A stretch of 31,539 nucleotides of DNA from NCBI RefSeq assembly GCF_029218125.1, contig NZ_JARFXX010000015.1, positions 1 to 31,539 of the forward strand. The letters are read 5' to 3'. Below the pieces are notes generated by a model that did no database searches, was not told where the DNA came from, and saw only the letters and a list, made by a program, of their open reading frames with translations. This DNA comes from Oscillibacter faecalis_A (GTDB lineage: Bacteria; Bacillota; Clostridia; Oscillospirales; Oscillospiraceae). Below are positions 1-7,008 of the stretch, piece by piece (the first letter of the stretch is position 1; each line of letters starts with the position of its first letter). The translations under genes were made by a program, and so were the position numbers.

Positions 1-29
1 GTGCACGTCCCTCATGCGGAACAGTCGCT

Positions 30-58
30 ATTATATCAGGCTCAGTTCTGCTTGTCAA
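30..58 (-). promoter_or_regulatory. Strong sigma-A promoter P2 reading out of the left edge
   Basis: On the minus strand a perfect -35 (TTGACA, 53-58) and a perfect -10 (TATAAT, 30-35) are 17 bases apart. Transcription would start near position 23 and leave the window to the left, so the gene served is not visible. Two consensus-quality promoters in tandem are typical of rRNA, tRNA or other very highly expressed units, but that assignment is inference. Confidence 0.8.
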
Positions 59-130
59 GAACTTTTTTCAGGCGTTTTCGCCCTCCATCTCTTGACCCGC
101 TTCTCTTCATCGCCGCTAAACAGCTTAGTT

Positions 131-160
131 ACTATAGCATACGGTCTTTACAAAAGTCAA
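131..160 (-). promoter_or_regulatory. Sigma-A promoter P1, tandem with P2
   Basis: The minus strand shows -35 TTGACT (155-160), an 18-base spacer and -10 TATAGT (131-136), with a TGC just upstream of the -10 that gives an extended -10. Its -10 lies 101 bases upstream of the P2 -10 and points the same way, so both would feed the same transcript beyond the left edge. Confidence 0.7.
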
Positions 161-325
161 TACGCCTGTTTACACTTTGTTTACTTTTTTCTGTAAGGCG
201 CTTTTTTGTTTACATAATCTTTCCATATCGGTTTTCGATTTAATAAATTCATATTTATTATTAGCAACACTTATCTATTTTTTATTCTCTCTTCGTCATT
301 TTGCCATATCATATTGACCATAATT
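161..325. other. AT-rich gene-free stretch upstream of the tandem promoters
   Basis: This stretch is much richer in A and T than its surroundings and holds no convincing gene. It lies between the dpaB terminator and the P1 promoter. The part next to the P1 -35 could act as an UP-like element, but no defined motif was recognised. The short reading frame across 1-243 on the plus strand lacks a ribosome binding site and protein-like composition. Confidence 0.4.
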
Positions 326-355
326 AAAAAAATGACGCCGGAGTATCCGGCGTCA
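326..355 (-). terminator. Intrinsic terminator after dpaB
   Basis: A 9-bp GC-rich stem (333-341 pairing with 347-355, loop of 5) is followed on the minus strand by a run of seven T (326-332). It starts 16 bases after the dpaB stop and would end the dpaA-dpaB transcript. Confidence 0.9.
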
Positions 356-370
356 CAGTCTACTTACATT

Positions 371-943
371 TTATAAAAGTATCGGCTGAAGCTGCTCTCC
401 CCCCAGCGCCGCAGCCAGCGTTTCATTGATTTTATTAAAGTCAGCCGCCAGCGATGTCGGCTTTTTCTCAAAGTCATCCTGTCCAAAGGGCACGAAGTAA
501 TAATTCTTCCGTATCAGGAGCTCCCCGATATTCCCAGCACTGGCTGCGAGACCGTCATTGGTGGAAAATGCAATCACCACCGGCTTTCCGCACCGCAGAA
601 CGGACTTCGCCGCCATTGTCACTGCCGTATCTGTAATACCGCCCGCCAATTTCGCCAGTGTATTCCCGGTGGCCGGTGCGATCACAAGCGCGTCCACTAC
701 GCCCTGCGGTCCTAATGGCTCCACTGCTGGGATGTCATATAACACCTCATGGCCTGTCAATTCTTCCAGCTTTTCCAAAAGAGTCTCCGATGTACCGAAG
801 CGCGTATCCGTAAAAGCGGCGTTTTCCGAGGCGATCGGTATCACCGTTTCATATTCCTGTGTCAGTTTCTCCAACGCCTTCAGCGCCTTTTCATGCGTGC
901 AAAAGGAACCGCAAAGTGCAAAGCCGATTCGCTCCGTTCTCAT
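371..943 (-). CDS. dpaB: Dipicolinate synthase subunit B
   Basis: This 190-aa protein is the flavoprotein-like subunit of dipicolinate synthase (SpoVFB). With subunit A it makes pyridine-2,6-dicarboxylate from the lysine-pathway intermediate dihydrodipicolinate in the mother cell, for loading into the spore core. The N-terminus (GFALCGSFCT, residues 7-16) and APATGNTLAKL (89-99) fit the flavin-binding Rossmann-like fold of this family, and the length is normal. Its ATG overlaps the dpaA stop by 4 bases, so the two are translationally coupled. A terminator follows directly. Presence of both subunits is good evidence that the organism forms spores. Confidence 0.93.
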   Translation of the reverse strand: MRTERIGFALCGSFCTHEKALKALEKLTQEYETVIPIASENAAFTDTRFGTSETLLEKLEELTGHEVLYDIPAVEPLGPQGVVDALVIAPATGNTLAKLAGGITDTAVTMAAKSVLRCGKPVVIAFSTNDGLAASAGNIGELLIRKNYYFVPFGQDDFEKKPTSLAADFNKINETLAAALGGEQLQPILL

Positions 944-1776
944 AAAATGACCCCCTGCTCTTTCAAGATTTCAAAAACCGTATCCCGGATGATTCTGCCT
1001 GCCGTGCACGGCATCAGTTTCCCCGGTAGCGCCCGCGCCCAAACAATGGTCAGGCCAAGAGCCTCCGCTGCCGAAGCATCAATACCCCGAATGGACGCCA
1101 CATCCACGCAGAGGCAGCCCGGCTTTAACTGCTTCAGCGCATTTCCCCCGAAAATCGGGGCCGGCACGGTATTGACCACCACATCAAATTCCGATAAAGC
1201 ACCATCCAGCCTGTCGATGGAGCACGCATCATAACCATAGGCCACGGCCCAAGCCAGAGACTCCGGGCGTCTGGCCGCCGCCGTGACATTTGCCCCCATA
1301 GCGCTCAGGCGGTGACACAGCAGCTTGCCGATACGCCCAAAGCCCAGTACCAGACAGCGGCTCCCCAGCAGCGAGCGCTCCAAACGCTCCAAAATCACCT
1401 GAACTGTCCCCTCCGCCGTGGCGGCGGCGTTGGCAACTGTCAGTTCCTCCCGCTTGAAATAGTCGATGAGGTTCAGGTCCAGCTCTGCCGCCTCCGCCGC
1501 CTGAGCCGGCTTTACCTGCCCGGCCAGCAAGAGCTGATTCCGCCGCATTTGCCGCAGCAGCGCACCGATGCCCCGCTGCTCCCCCTCTATGTTGATGGTA
1601 TCTCCCTCCCGGCACAGCGGCAGCGGCAGCACCACCACCTCCGCCGACACGGCCCTTTCCCAATCCATTTCCCCTGCGGCGCCGTAAGCCGCCGCCTGGT
1701 ATCCGTCCTGCCGCAGCAGCTTCAAAAGCTCCGCCTGTCTCCGATCTCCGCCAATTACTCCAAATAGCAAATCCAC
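940..1776 (-). CDS. dpaA: Dipicolinate synthase subunit A
   Basis: This 278-aa NAD(P)-binding subunit of dipicolinate synthase (SpoVFA) is the catalytic partner of DpaB. A dinucleotide-binding glycine motif, GFGRIG, sits at residues 145-150 after a conserved stretch (DYFKREELTVANA) starting at residue 105. The start is GTG with AAGGGGG only a few bases upstream. That start codon lies inside the 3' arm of a 13-bp inverted repeat shared with the end of cca, and the loop contains a mother-cell-type promoter match. Mother-cell sigma control of dpaAB is known in other spore formers; here it is inferred. Confidence 0.93.
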   Translation of the reverse strand: MDLLFGVIGGDRRQAELLKLLRQDGYQAAAYGAAGEMDWERAVSAEVVVLPLPLCREGDTINIEGEQRGIGALLRQMRRNQLLLAGQVKPAQAAEAAELDLNLIDYFKREELTVANAAATAEGTVQVILERLERSLLGSRCLVLGFGRIGKLLCHRLSAMGANVTAAARRPESLAWAVAYGYDACSIDRLDGALSEFDVVVNTVPAPIFGGNALKQLKPGCLCVDVASIRGIDASAAEALGLTIVWARALPGKLMPCTAGRIIRDTVFEILKEQGVIL

Positions 1777-1827
1777 GCACCCCCTTGCCTCAGCGTATGA
1801 CGCCAGCGCAAATCGGTGCGTGGATTT
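1769..1827 (-). promoter_or_regulatory. Inverted repeat masking the dpaA start codon
   Basis: Thirteen bases (1815-1827) are perfectly complementary to 1769-1781, with a 33-base loop. In a minus-strand transcript reading through from cca, the 3' arm contains the dpaA GTG start (1774-1776) and the last G residues of its Shine-Dalgarno, so both would be paired. The hairpin lacks a following U-run and is therefore not a good intrinsic terminator. A transcript starting inside the loop would lack the 5' arm and leave the start codon free. Confidence 0.6.
1791..1817 (-). promoter_or_regulatory. Candidate mother-cell (sigma-K/sigma-E type) promoter for dpaAB
   Basis: On the minus strand CATACGCT (1792-1799) matches the CATAnnnT core of sigma-K -10 elements, and an AC (1816-1817) lies 16 bases upstream as in the short sigma-K -35 element. 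The start site would fall around 1785-1790, giving a very short leader that still carries the AAGGGGG ribosome binding site. The motif is short, so chance is a real possibility. Its position in the only gap before dpaA makes it plausible. Confidence 0.4.
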
Positions 1828-3169
1828 AATTCGTTTTTAATTTTTCCGCTTCTGCCAGCAGGTCTTCCCGATTATTTGACAAACGGCCATCCATAACACG
1901 GTCCAGCAGCATTTGTAAAACACGGCCCAACTCCGGCCCTCGATATCCCAAGGGCTTCAGATCGTTTCCATTGATTGCCAGTTGCTTCAGGGTAAAGCAG
2001 CTGCCGCGTGCAAGCTCCGCATTCAGCAATGCCTCCACCCGGTCAATATCCTGCTGCCGATAGTGGAACTTTTTCGCCTGCCCCATATTGTCCGCCCGCT
2101 GGACATCCAGCAAATTCCGAAAGTCCTCCTCGCCGAAGCGGTTCAGCATCCGACGGACACCCTTTTCCGTCTGAACGCGGTGATCGTGCCACTCCACCAG
2201 CTCCGCAATGCGCGCCCGGCTCTCACCGTCAAAGCGCAGGCGATTCATCGCCCCCTCCGCAATGCGGCGGGATACCACGCCATGTCCCATGAAATGTCCG
2301 ATTCCTTTTTCGTCCAGCGCAAAACATTCCGGCTTTCCCATATCGTGAAACAGAACCGTCCACCGCAGCAGCGGTGTCGGTGGCGCGGCCTCCATCGCGT
2401 GCAATGTGTGCTCCCAAACATCGTAGCAGTGGTGCGGGTTTCTCTGGTCAAAGCCGAGCATCGGCAAAACCTCCGGCAGAACCGTCCCCACAATTTGCGG
2501 AAAGTGCCGCAGCACCGCCGCCGCGGATGGTCCGCACAGCAGCTTTGTCAGCTCCTCCCGCACCCGCTCCGGCGCGATTTCCCGCAGCAGCTCCCGGCAA
2601 TTCTCCATAGCCGCCGCCGTTTCCCGCTCCACGGTGAAGTCCAGCACCGCCGCGAACCGCAGGCACCGCAAAATTCGCAGCGCATCCTCGGAAAAGCGCT
2701 TCTCCGGCTCTCCCACACAGCGGAGCACACCGTTTTTCAAATCCTCCCGGCCATGGAAGGGGTCATGCAGTCTCCCGGCAAGTTCCATTGCCATGGCGTT
2801 TACCGTAAAATCCCGCCGGGAAAGGTCCTCCTGCAAAGAATCTGTAAAAGTGACCTGCTCCGGGTGGCGGTGATCCGCGTAAGCACCGTCCGTGCGGAAC
2901 GTTGTTGTCTCCACCCGGTTCATGCCGCTACAGACCGTGACCGTACCGTGCTTCAATCCCGTAGGCAGCGCACAGTTGCCAAACAGCGCCATGGTCTGCT
3001 CCGGCCTTGCCGATGTGGTCATATCCCAGTCTCCCGGCGTCCGCCTCAGCAGCAGGTCCCGCACACAGCCGCCCACGCAGTATGCCTCAAACCCTGCCGC
3101 TTCCAGCGTTGTCAGCACATAGCGGACAAAGGGCGGGATCGCAGCCGCAAGCTCCCGGTATTCTTCCAT
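1826..3169 (-). CDS. cca: CCA-adding tRNA nucleotidyltransferase
   Basis: This 447-aa class II nucleotidyltransferase adds or repairs the 3'-terminal CCA of tRNAs. The polymerase head shows the GG...DxD signature (G33-G34, D47 and D49), followed by the RNA-binding neck. A C-terminal HD domain has H275-D276 and further histidines, suggesting extra phosphohydrolase activity as in long CCA enzymes. The ATG at 3169 is chosen because AAAGGGG sits 8-9 bases upstream. The in-frame ATG at 3208 would lie just upstream of the transcription start predicted from the promoter at 3209-3237. The stop codon lies in the inverted repeat that precedes dpaA. Confidence 0.92.
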   Translation of the reverse strand: MEEYRELAAAIPPFVRYVLTTLEAAGFEAYCVGGCVRDLLLRRTPGDWDMTTSARPEQTMALFGNCALPTGLKHGTVTVCSGMNRVETTTFRTDGAYADHRHPEQVTFTDSLQEDLSRRDFTVNAMAMELAGRLHDPFHGREDLKNGVLRCVGEPEKRFSEDALRILRCLRFAAVLDFTVERETAAAMENCRELLREIAPERVREELTKLLCGPSAAAVLRHFPQIVGTVLPEVLPMLGFDQRNPHHCYDVWEHTLHAMEAAPPTPLLRWTVLFHDMGKPECFALDEKGIGHFMGHGVVSRRIAEGAMNRLRFDGESRARIAELVEWHDHRVQTEKGVRRMLNRFGEEDFRNLLDVQRADNMGQAKKFHYRQQDIDRVEALLNAELARGSCFTLKQLAINGNDLKPLGYRGPELGRVLQMLLDRVMDGRLSNNREDLLAEAEKLKTN

Positions 3170-3208
3170 ATTTCCCGCCCCTTTCAGTTGCATTTTTTCG
3201 TCCCGCAT

Positions 3209-3237
3209 ATTATAATAAGTTAGTTTAAATATTGCAA
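3209..3237 (-). promoter_or_regulatory. Sigma-A promoter of cca
   Basis: The minus strand has -35 TTGCAA (3232-3237), a 17-base spacer and a perfect -10 TATAAT (3209-3214). The start site would be near 3202, about 30 bases before the chosen cca ATG. This decides against the longer reading frame beginning at 3208. Confidence 0.8.
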
Positions 3238-3308
3238 TACGTTTTCTATCGCTGTGAGGCCGTTTTCATTGCTTCACACCTACGATTTTTGAAAGGAAGA
3301 CATCTTCT

Positions 3309-4703
3309 ATGATGAACAATCCCAAGCCCATTTCCGACTATCTGCTTCCCGGTAAGCGCGCGCATCTTGTCGGCATCGGCGGCGTATCCATGTGCCCGCT
3401 GGCGGAGGTCCTTGCCGGTAAGGGCATTTTAGTCCAGGGCTCTGACATGACGGAAAGCAACGCGGTAAAAAATCTGCGTGCCAAGGGTATCTCCGTTTCC
3501 ATCGGCCACAACGCCGAAAACCTTGGCGACTGTGATTTTGTGATTCGCACCGCCGCCGTGCACGATTCCAATCCCGAGATCGCCGGTGCCGTGGCCCGTG
3601 GTATCCCCGTCTACGAGCGGGCGCAGGCGTGGGGCGCGCTGATGCGCCGGTATCCAAACGCCCTGTGCGTCTCCGGCACCCACGGGAAAACCACTACCAC
3701 CTCCATGTGCACCCACATTTTCATGGCGGCTGAAAAGGACCCCACCGTTATGATCGGCGGCACACTGCCGCTGCTGCACTCCGGCTACCGGGTGGGCCAC
3801 GGCGATACCATCATTTTGGAATCCTGCGAATACTGCAACAGCTTTCTGAGCTTTTATCCCACTGTCGCCGTAATTCTCAATGTGGAGGCCGACCATCTGG
3901 ATTTTTTCAAGGACCTGACCGACATCCAGCGCTCCTTCCGTAAATTTGCGGAGCTGGTCCCCGCAGACACCGGCTGGACAGTCGCCAACTACGATAACGA
4001 GAGCACCCACACCGCCCTCAGCGGCTATGATAAACGGCTGTTCTGGTTCAGTCTCCACGCTTCCGATGCGGACTGCCATGCGGAAAATATCTCTTGGAAA
4101 GACGGTCTCCCCAGCTTTGACATTCTGATTCACGGCGAGAAATACGCCCATGTCTCCTTGAAGGTCGGCGGTGAGCACAATATCTGCAACGCGCTGGCCG
4201 CCGCATCCGCTGCCTATGTGCTGGGCCTTCCCGGCAGCGCCGTGGAGGAGGGGCTCCGCGACTTCCACGGTGCCGGGCGCCGCTTTGAGTACAAGGGAGA
4301 ATACCACGGTGCCAAGGTCTACGATGATTACGCCCACCATCCCGATGAGCTCCACGCTCTTTTGACCATGGCCCGCAGCCTTGGCTGCAAGCGGCTGGTG
4401 GTAGCGTTCCAGCCCCACACCTATTCCCGCACTGCCAAGCTGTTCGACCGCTTTGTGGAGGAGCTGAAGCTGGCGGATGTTGCCGTTCTGGCGGAAATTT
4501 ACGCCGCCCGGGAGCAGAACACCATGGGAATTTCCTCCGCCGATCTGGCCCGGAACATTCCCGGCAGCGTCTACTGCTCTACTTTAGATAAGGTAACTGC
4601 CCAGCTGCGGGAGCTGGCCCGCCCCGGCGACCTGATCCTCACCGTAGGCGCGGGCGACATCTACCGGGCCGGTGAAAAACTGCTGAGCGAAACGGAGGAT
4701 TGA
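3309..4703 (+). CDS. murC: UDP-N-acetylmuramate--L-alanine ligase
   Basis: MurC (464 aa, normal length) adds L-alanine to UDP-MurNAc in an ATP-dependent step of cytoplasmic peptidoglycan precursor synthesis. The N-terminal domain has the UDP-binding GIGGVSM motif (22-28). The ATP P-loop GTHGKTTTTS is at 123-132, NVEADHLD at 191-198, and the C-terminal domain carries DDYAHHPDE near 338-346. AAAGGAAG upstream supports the start at 3309 or the adjacent ATG at 3312. It diverges from cca and heads a short plus-strand run. I could not assign a clear promoter in the 71 bases upstream. Confidence 0.96.
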   Translation: MMNNPKPISDYLLPGKRAHLVGIGGVSMCPLAEVLAGKGILVQGSDMTESNAVKNLRAKGISVSIGHNAENLGDCDFVIRTAAVHDSNPEIAGAVARGIPVYERAQAWGALMRRYPNALCVSGTHGKTTTTSMCTHIFMAAEKDPTVMIGGTLPLLHSGYRVGHGDTIILESCEYCNSFLSFYPTVAVILNVEADHLDFFKDLTDIQRSFRKFAELVPADTGWTVANYDNESTHTALSGYDKRLFWFSLHASDADCHAENISWKDGLPSFDILIHGEKYAHVSLKVGGEHNICNALAAASAAYVLGLPGSAVEEGLRDFHGAGRRFEYKGEYHGAKVYDDYAHHPDELHALLTMARSLGCKRLVVAFQPHTYSRTAKLFDRFVEELKLADVAVLAEIYAAREQNTMGISSADLARNIPGSVYCSTLDKVTAQLRELARPGDLILTVGAGDIYRAGEKLLSETED

Positions 4704-4705
4704 CC

Positions 4706-5248
4706 GTGACCGTTTCTGAGATTTACACCACCGCTCCCACCCAAGGACCCGAAAAGGTTCTGGAGAGCTTCGCCCTGTTGGACCAGCTCCACATCCCGTA
4801 CAGCCGGGTGGAGCACGAGCCTGCCGAGACCATGGAGGCCTGCGCCGCCATTTCTGACGCGCTGGGCATCCGCATCTGCAAAAACCTTTTCCTCTGCAAC
4901 CGCCAAAAGACCGATTTCTACCTGCTGACCATGCCGGAGGACAAGCCCTTTCACACCAAGGACCTCAGCGCCCAGATCGGCTCCTCCCGGCTCTCCTTCG
5001 CCCCGCCGGAACTGATGGAAGAACTGATTCACTGCACCCCCGGCTCCGCCAGCGTTTTAGGACTGGCCTATGACACGGAGCATCGGGTCCGGCTGCTGAT
5101 GGACCGGGAGACCTACGAGGCGGCGCAGTTCGGCTGCCATCCCTGCCTGAACACCGGCAGCCTGCGAATGGCCACCGCCGACCTTCTGAACGTGTTCCTC
5201 CCCCACACCGGCCACACGGTCACGGTAGTGGACCTGCCCAATGAATAA
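4706..5248 (+). CDS. YbaK/ProX-type prolyl-tRNA deacylase family protein
   Basis: This 180-aa protein belongs to the YbaK/ProX family of trans-editing deacylases, which hydrolyse mischarged tRNAs such as Ala-tRNA(Pro) or Cys-tRNA(Pro). It has the single-domain ProX-like length, and the conserved lysine region near KNLFLCN fits the substrate pocket seen in the family. The exact tRNA substrate cannot be read from sequence. The start is set at GTG 4706, because GGAGG lies 7 bases upstream. The in-frame TTG at 4700 almost touches that site. It begins 2 bases after the murC stop, so the two are co-transcribed. Confidence 0.85.
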   Translation: MTVSEIYTTAPTQGPEKVLESFALLDQLHIPYSRVEHEPAETMEACAAISDALGIRICKNLFLCNRQKTDFYLLTMPEDKPFHTKDLSAQIGSSRLSFAPPELMEELIHCTPGSASVLGLAYDTEHRVRLLMDRETYEAAQFGCHPCLNTGSLRMATADLLNVFLPHTGHTVTVVDLPNE

Positions 5249-5257
5249 GGAGGCGCC

Positions 5258-5929
5258 ATGAAAAAGTTGATTGCCGCTCTGGCCCTGCTCTCTGTTCTCT
5301 CCCTTTCCGCCTGTGGCAGCTCCGATACCGCACTCCAACAGGAAAACGAATCGCTCCGTCAGCAGATATCGGCGCTGGAGGCCGAGCGGGACGAGCTTGC
5401 CAAGGAAAACAAGAACCTGACAGATGAAAATGCCGCACTGGATGACACCGCCCCGGAATCTGGGGATGAGGAGGCCAATCCCATTGACCGTTTCTTTGAA
5501 AACGTAGATGCCGGTTCCTCTACCGCAGAGATGAACGCCGTGGCCGACAGTTGGGCCGGCGCATGGGAGGCTGAGTGCCGGAATGTTGCCAAATGGCTGA
5601 AGGGACAACTTCCGCTTCAGGAGGATCAGGCATTAGTGGATGCCTACATCGCCGCTGCCGAGGGACAATCCTCCCGGATGGACGTCATGGCCATCTATCC
5701 CATTGCGGACCTCTCCGTTCCACAGGATGACCGGGCCAATTCCAGCGGCAGTCTCCGGGGTGTCCTTTGGGCCGGTGCCCACCAGCAGATCTGGAAGGAC
5801 ACCTTCTACCAGTTACTCTATGTTGCCCCGGACTATGCCGGCGGTTTGGATTCCGCCGTGTCCTATCAGTTTCTCTTTGACACAGCGGCGGCGCAGGCAC
5901 AGTTAGATTCGCTGTTTTCCGCAGATTAA
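5258..5929 (+). CDS. Predicted lipoprotein with coiled-coil N-terminus, unknown function
   Basis: This 223-aa protein begins with a lipoprotein signal peptide whose lipobox L16-S-A-C19 predicts lipidation at C19 and anchoring on the outer face of the membrane. Residues about 27-60 are heptad-like and rich in E, L and K, consistent with a short coiled coil. An acidic linker and a C-terminal region of about 140 residues that I do not recognise follow. TAAGGAGG stands 6 bases before the ATG. It lies 9 bases after the deacylase gene and is probably in the murC operon. Confidence 0.8.
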   Translation: MKKLIAALALLSVLSLSACGSSDTALQQENESLRQQISALEAERDELAKENKNLTDENAALDDTAPESGDEEANPIDRFFENVDAGSSTAEMNAVADSWAGAWEAECRNVAKWLKGQLPLQEDQALVDAYIAAAEGQSSRMDVMAIYPIADLSVPQDDRANSSGSLRGVLWAGAHQQIWKDTFYQLLYVAPDYAGGLDSAVSYQFLFDTAAAQAQLDSLFSAD

Positions 5930-5960
5930 AAATCCGTTACCCATTGTAACCGAATTGCAG

Positions 5961-5989
5961 TTGACATAAAATTCCACACCCCATATACT
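5961..5989 (+). promoter_or_regulatory. Sigma-A promoter of the second lipoprotein gene
   Basis: A perfect -35 TTGACA (5961-5966) is followed after 17 bases by -10 TATACT (5984-5989). Transcription would start near 5996, about 26 bases before the ATG at 6022. It makes the second lipoprotein at least partly independent of the murC operon. Confidence 0.8.
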
Positions 5990-6021
5990 ATTCTAAAAAA
6001 CAGATATGGGATGGATTTTTT

Positions 6022-6918
6022 ATGAAACAGACGCGCTTACTTTTGCTGGCCGCAGCGCTGGCCCTTTCTCTCACCGCCTGCGGCGGCTCCCAAACAGATA
6101 CACCATCGGAATCGGACACAGCGGAGCCTGAAGTCCCGGAGACCGAGGCCCCGGCAGAAGAAAATGGGTCCGATGATTCCCGATATAGGGCCGCATTGCT
6201 TGAATTTGAAGCAGATACGGCGGAGCACGCTTATGGCCGCGTACTATGGGACGCTTACCAATGGGGAATCGTTCCGGACTCGAATAGGCTCCAGTTACCG
6301 GATTACGGCGCTTCGAAATTTGCCGACGCCAACAGCTTTGCCATTTATGACGTTGACAATGATGGCCGGGAGGAACTGCTGTTCTGCTGGCCCAACGATA
6401 TTGTAGCCGACAGGGCCGCATACATCTTGGAATATGCAAACGGGAAAATTCAAGAAGAAATCCAACTCTACCCCTCAAATATGACTTTTTACGACAACGG
6501 TGTTATTCAGGAGGGTTGGTCCCATAGTCAAGGCTTTGCCGGCGAAAATTTCTGGCCCTACTATCTTAATGTCTATGACCCGGAAACGGATACCTATGAA
6601 ACGGCCGGGGCTGTAGACGCATGGGATGTCAGCTGTTACGCAGACAATTTTCCAACTGATATTGACCAAGACGGAGATGGAATGGTGTACTTCCTTCTCA
6701 TTACGGACGAGGATTGGAAGCAGCGATATGGCAGCGAGCTTACCTCGATTGCCGAAGCGGCGGTAGATGGTCCAGTCTATGATGCTTGGCGGGACAGCAT
6801 TTTACAGGATGGCCAGCCTATAGAGATTCCATGGCTGCCGCTGACACGGGAAAACATCGCCGCCCTGGGGTATCCGGAACCGGAAATGTCAAAGCCGGAG
6901 GATTTATTCGCGGGCTGA
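6022..6918 (+). CDS. Predicted lipoprotein with EF-hand-like aspartate loops
   Basis: This 298-aa protein has a lipoprotein signal peptide with lipobox L17-T-A-C20 and an acidic, serine-rich linker to about residue 55. Two aspartate-rich loops resemble calcium-binding EF-hand or FG-GAP-type loops: DVDNDG from D110 and DIDQDGDG from D213. Similar loops occur in extracellular lipoproteins of gut clostridia, but I do not recognise a named family or function. Only a weak GGATGG precedes the ATG, so translation may be modest. It has its own promoter and ends at a bidirectional terminator. Confidence 0.82.
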   Translation: MKQTRLLLLAAALALSLTACGGSQTDTPSESDTAEPEVPETEAPAEENGSDDSRYRAALLEFEADTAEHAYGRVLWDAYQWGIVPDSNRLQLPDYGASKFADANSFAIYDVDNDGREELLFCWPNDIVADRAAYILEYANGKIQEEIQLYPSNMTFYDNGVIQEGWSHSQGFAGENFWPYYLNVYDPETDTYETAGAVDAWDVSCYADNFPTDIDQDGDGMVYFLLITDEDWKQRYGSELTSIAEAAVDGPVYDAWRDSILQDGQPIEIPWLPLTRENIAALGYPEPEMSKPEDLFAG

Positions 6919-6965
6919 TGTACCCCCATTGCTTACAGCATCTCCATCCTGAGCTTCATTGTAAA

Positions 6966-6998
6966 AAAACTGCCTGCCGCAATGCGGCAGGCAGTTTT
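6966..6998. terminator. Bidirectional intrinsic terminator between the lipoprotein gene and nfnB
   Basis: A 15-bp stem (6966-6980 with 6984-6998) has a 3-base loop, an 11-bp GC-rich core and A/T tracts on both sides. It sits between convergent genes and can serve both strands. Confidence 0.93.
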
Positions 6999-7008
6999 AT
7001 CACTATTT

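Noticed and set aside
1..243. 80-aa open frame on the plus strand at the left edge
   Set aside because: No ribosome binding site, odd composition, and it runs antisense through two strong promoters.
1769..1827. Reading the inverted repeat as a plain terminator for cca
   Set aside because: The 33-base loop and the lack of a T-run after the stem argue against an intrinsic terminator.
5936..5950. Small inverted repeat GTTAC-GTAAC after the first lipoprotein gene as a terminator
   Set aside because: Only a 5-bp stem and no T-run; not convincing.
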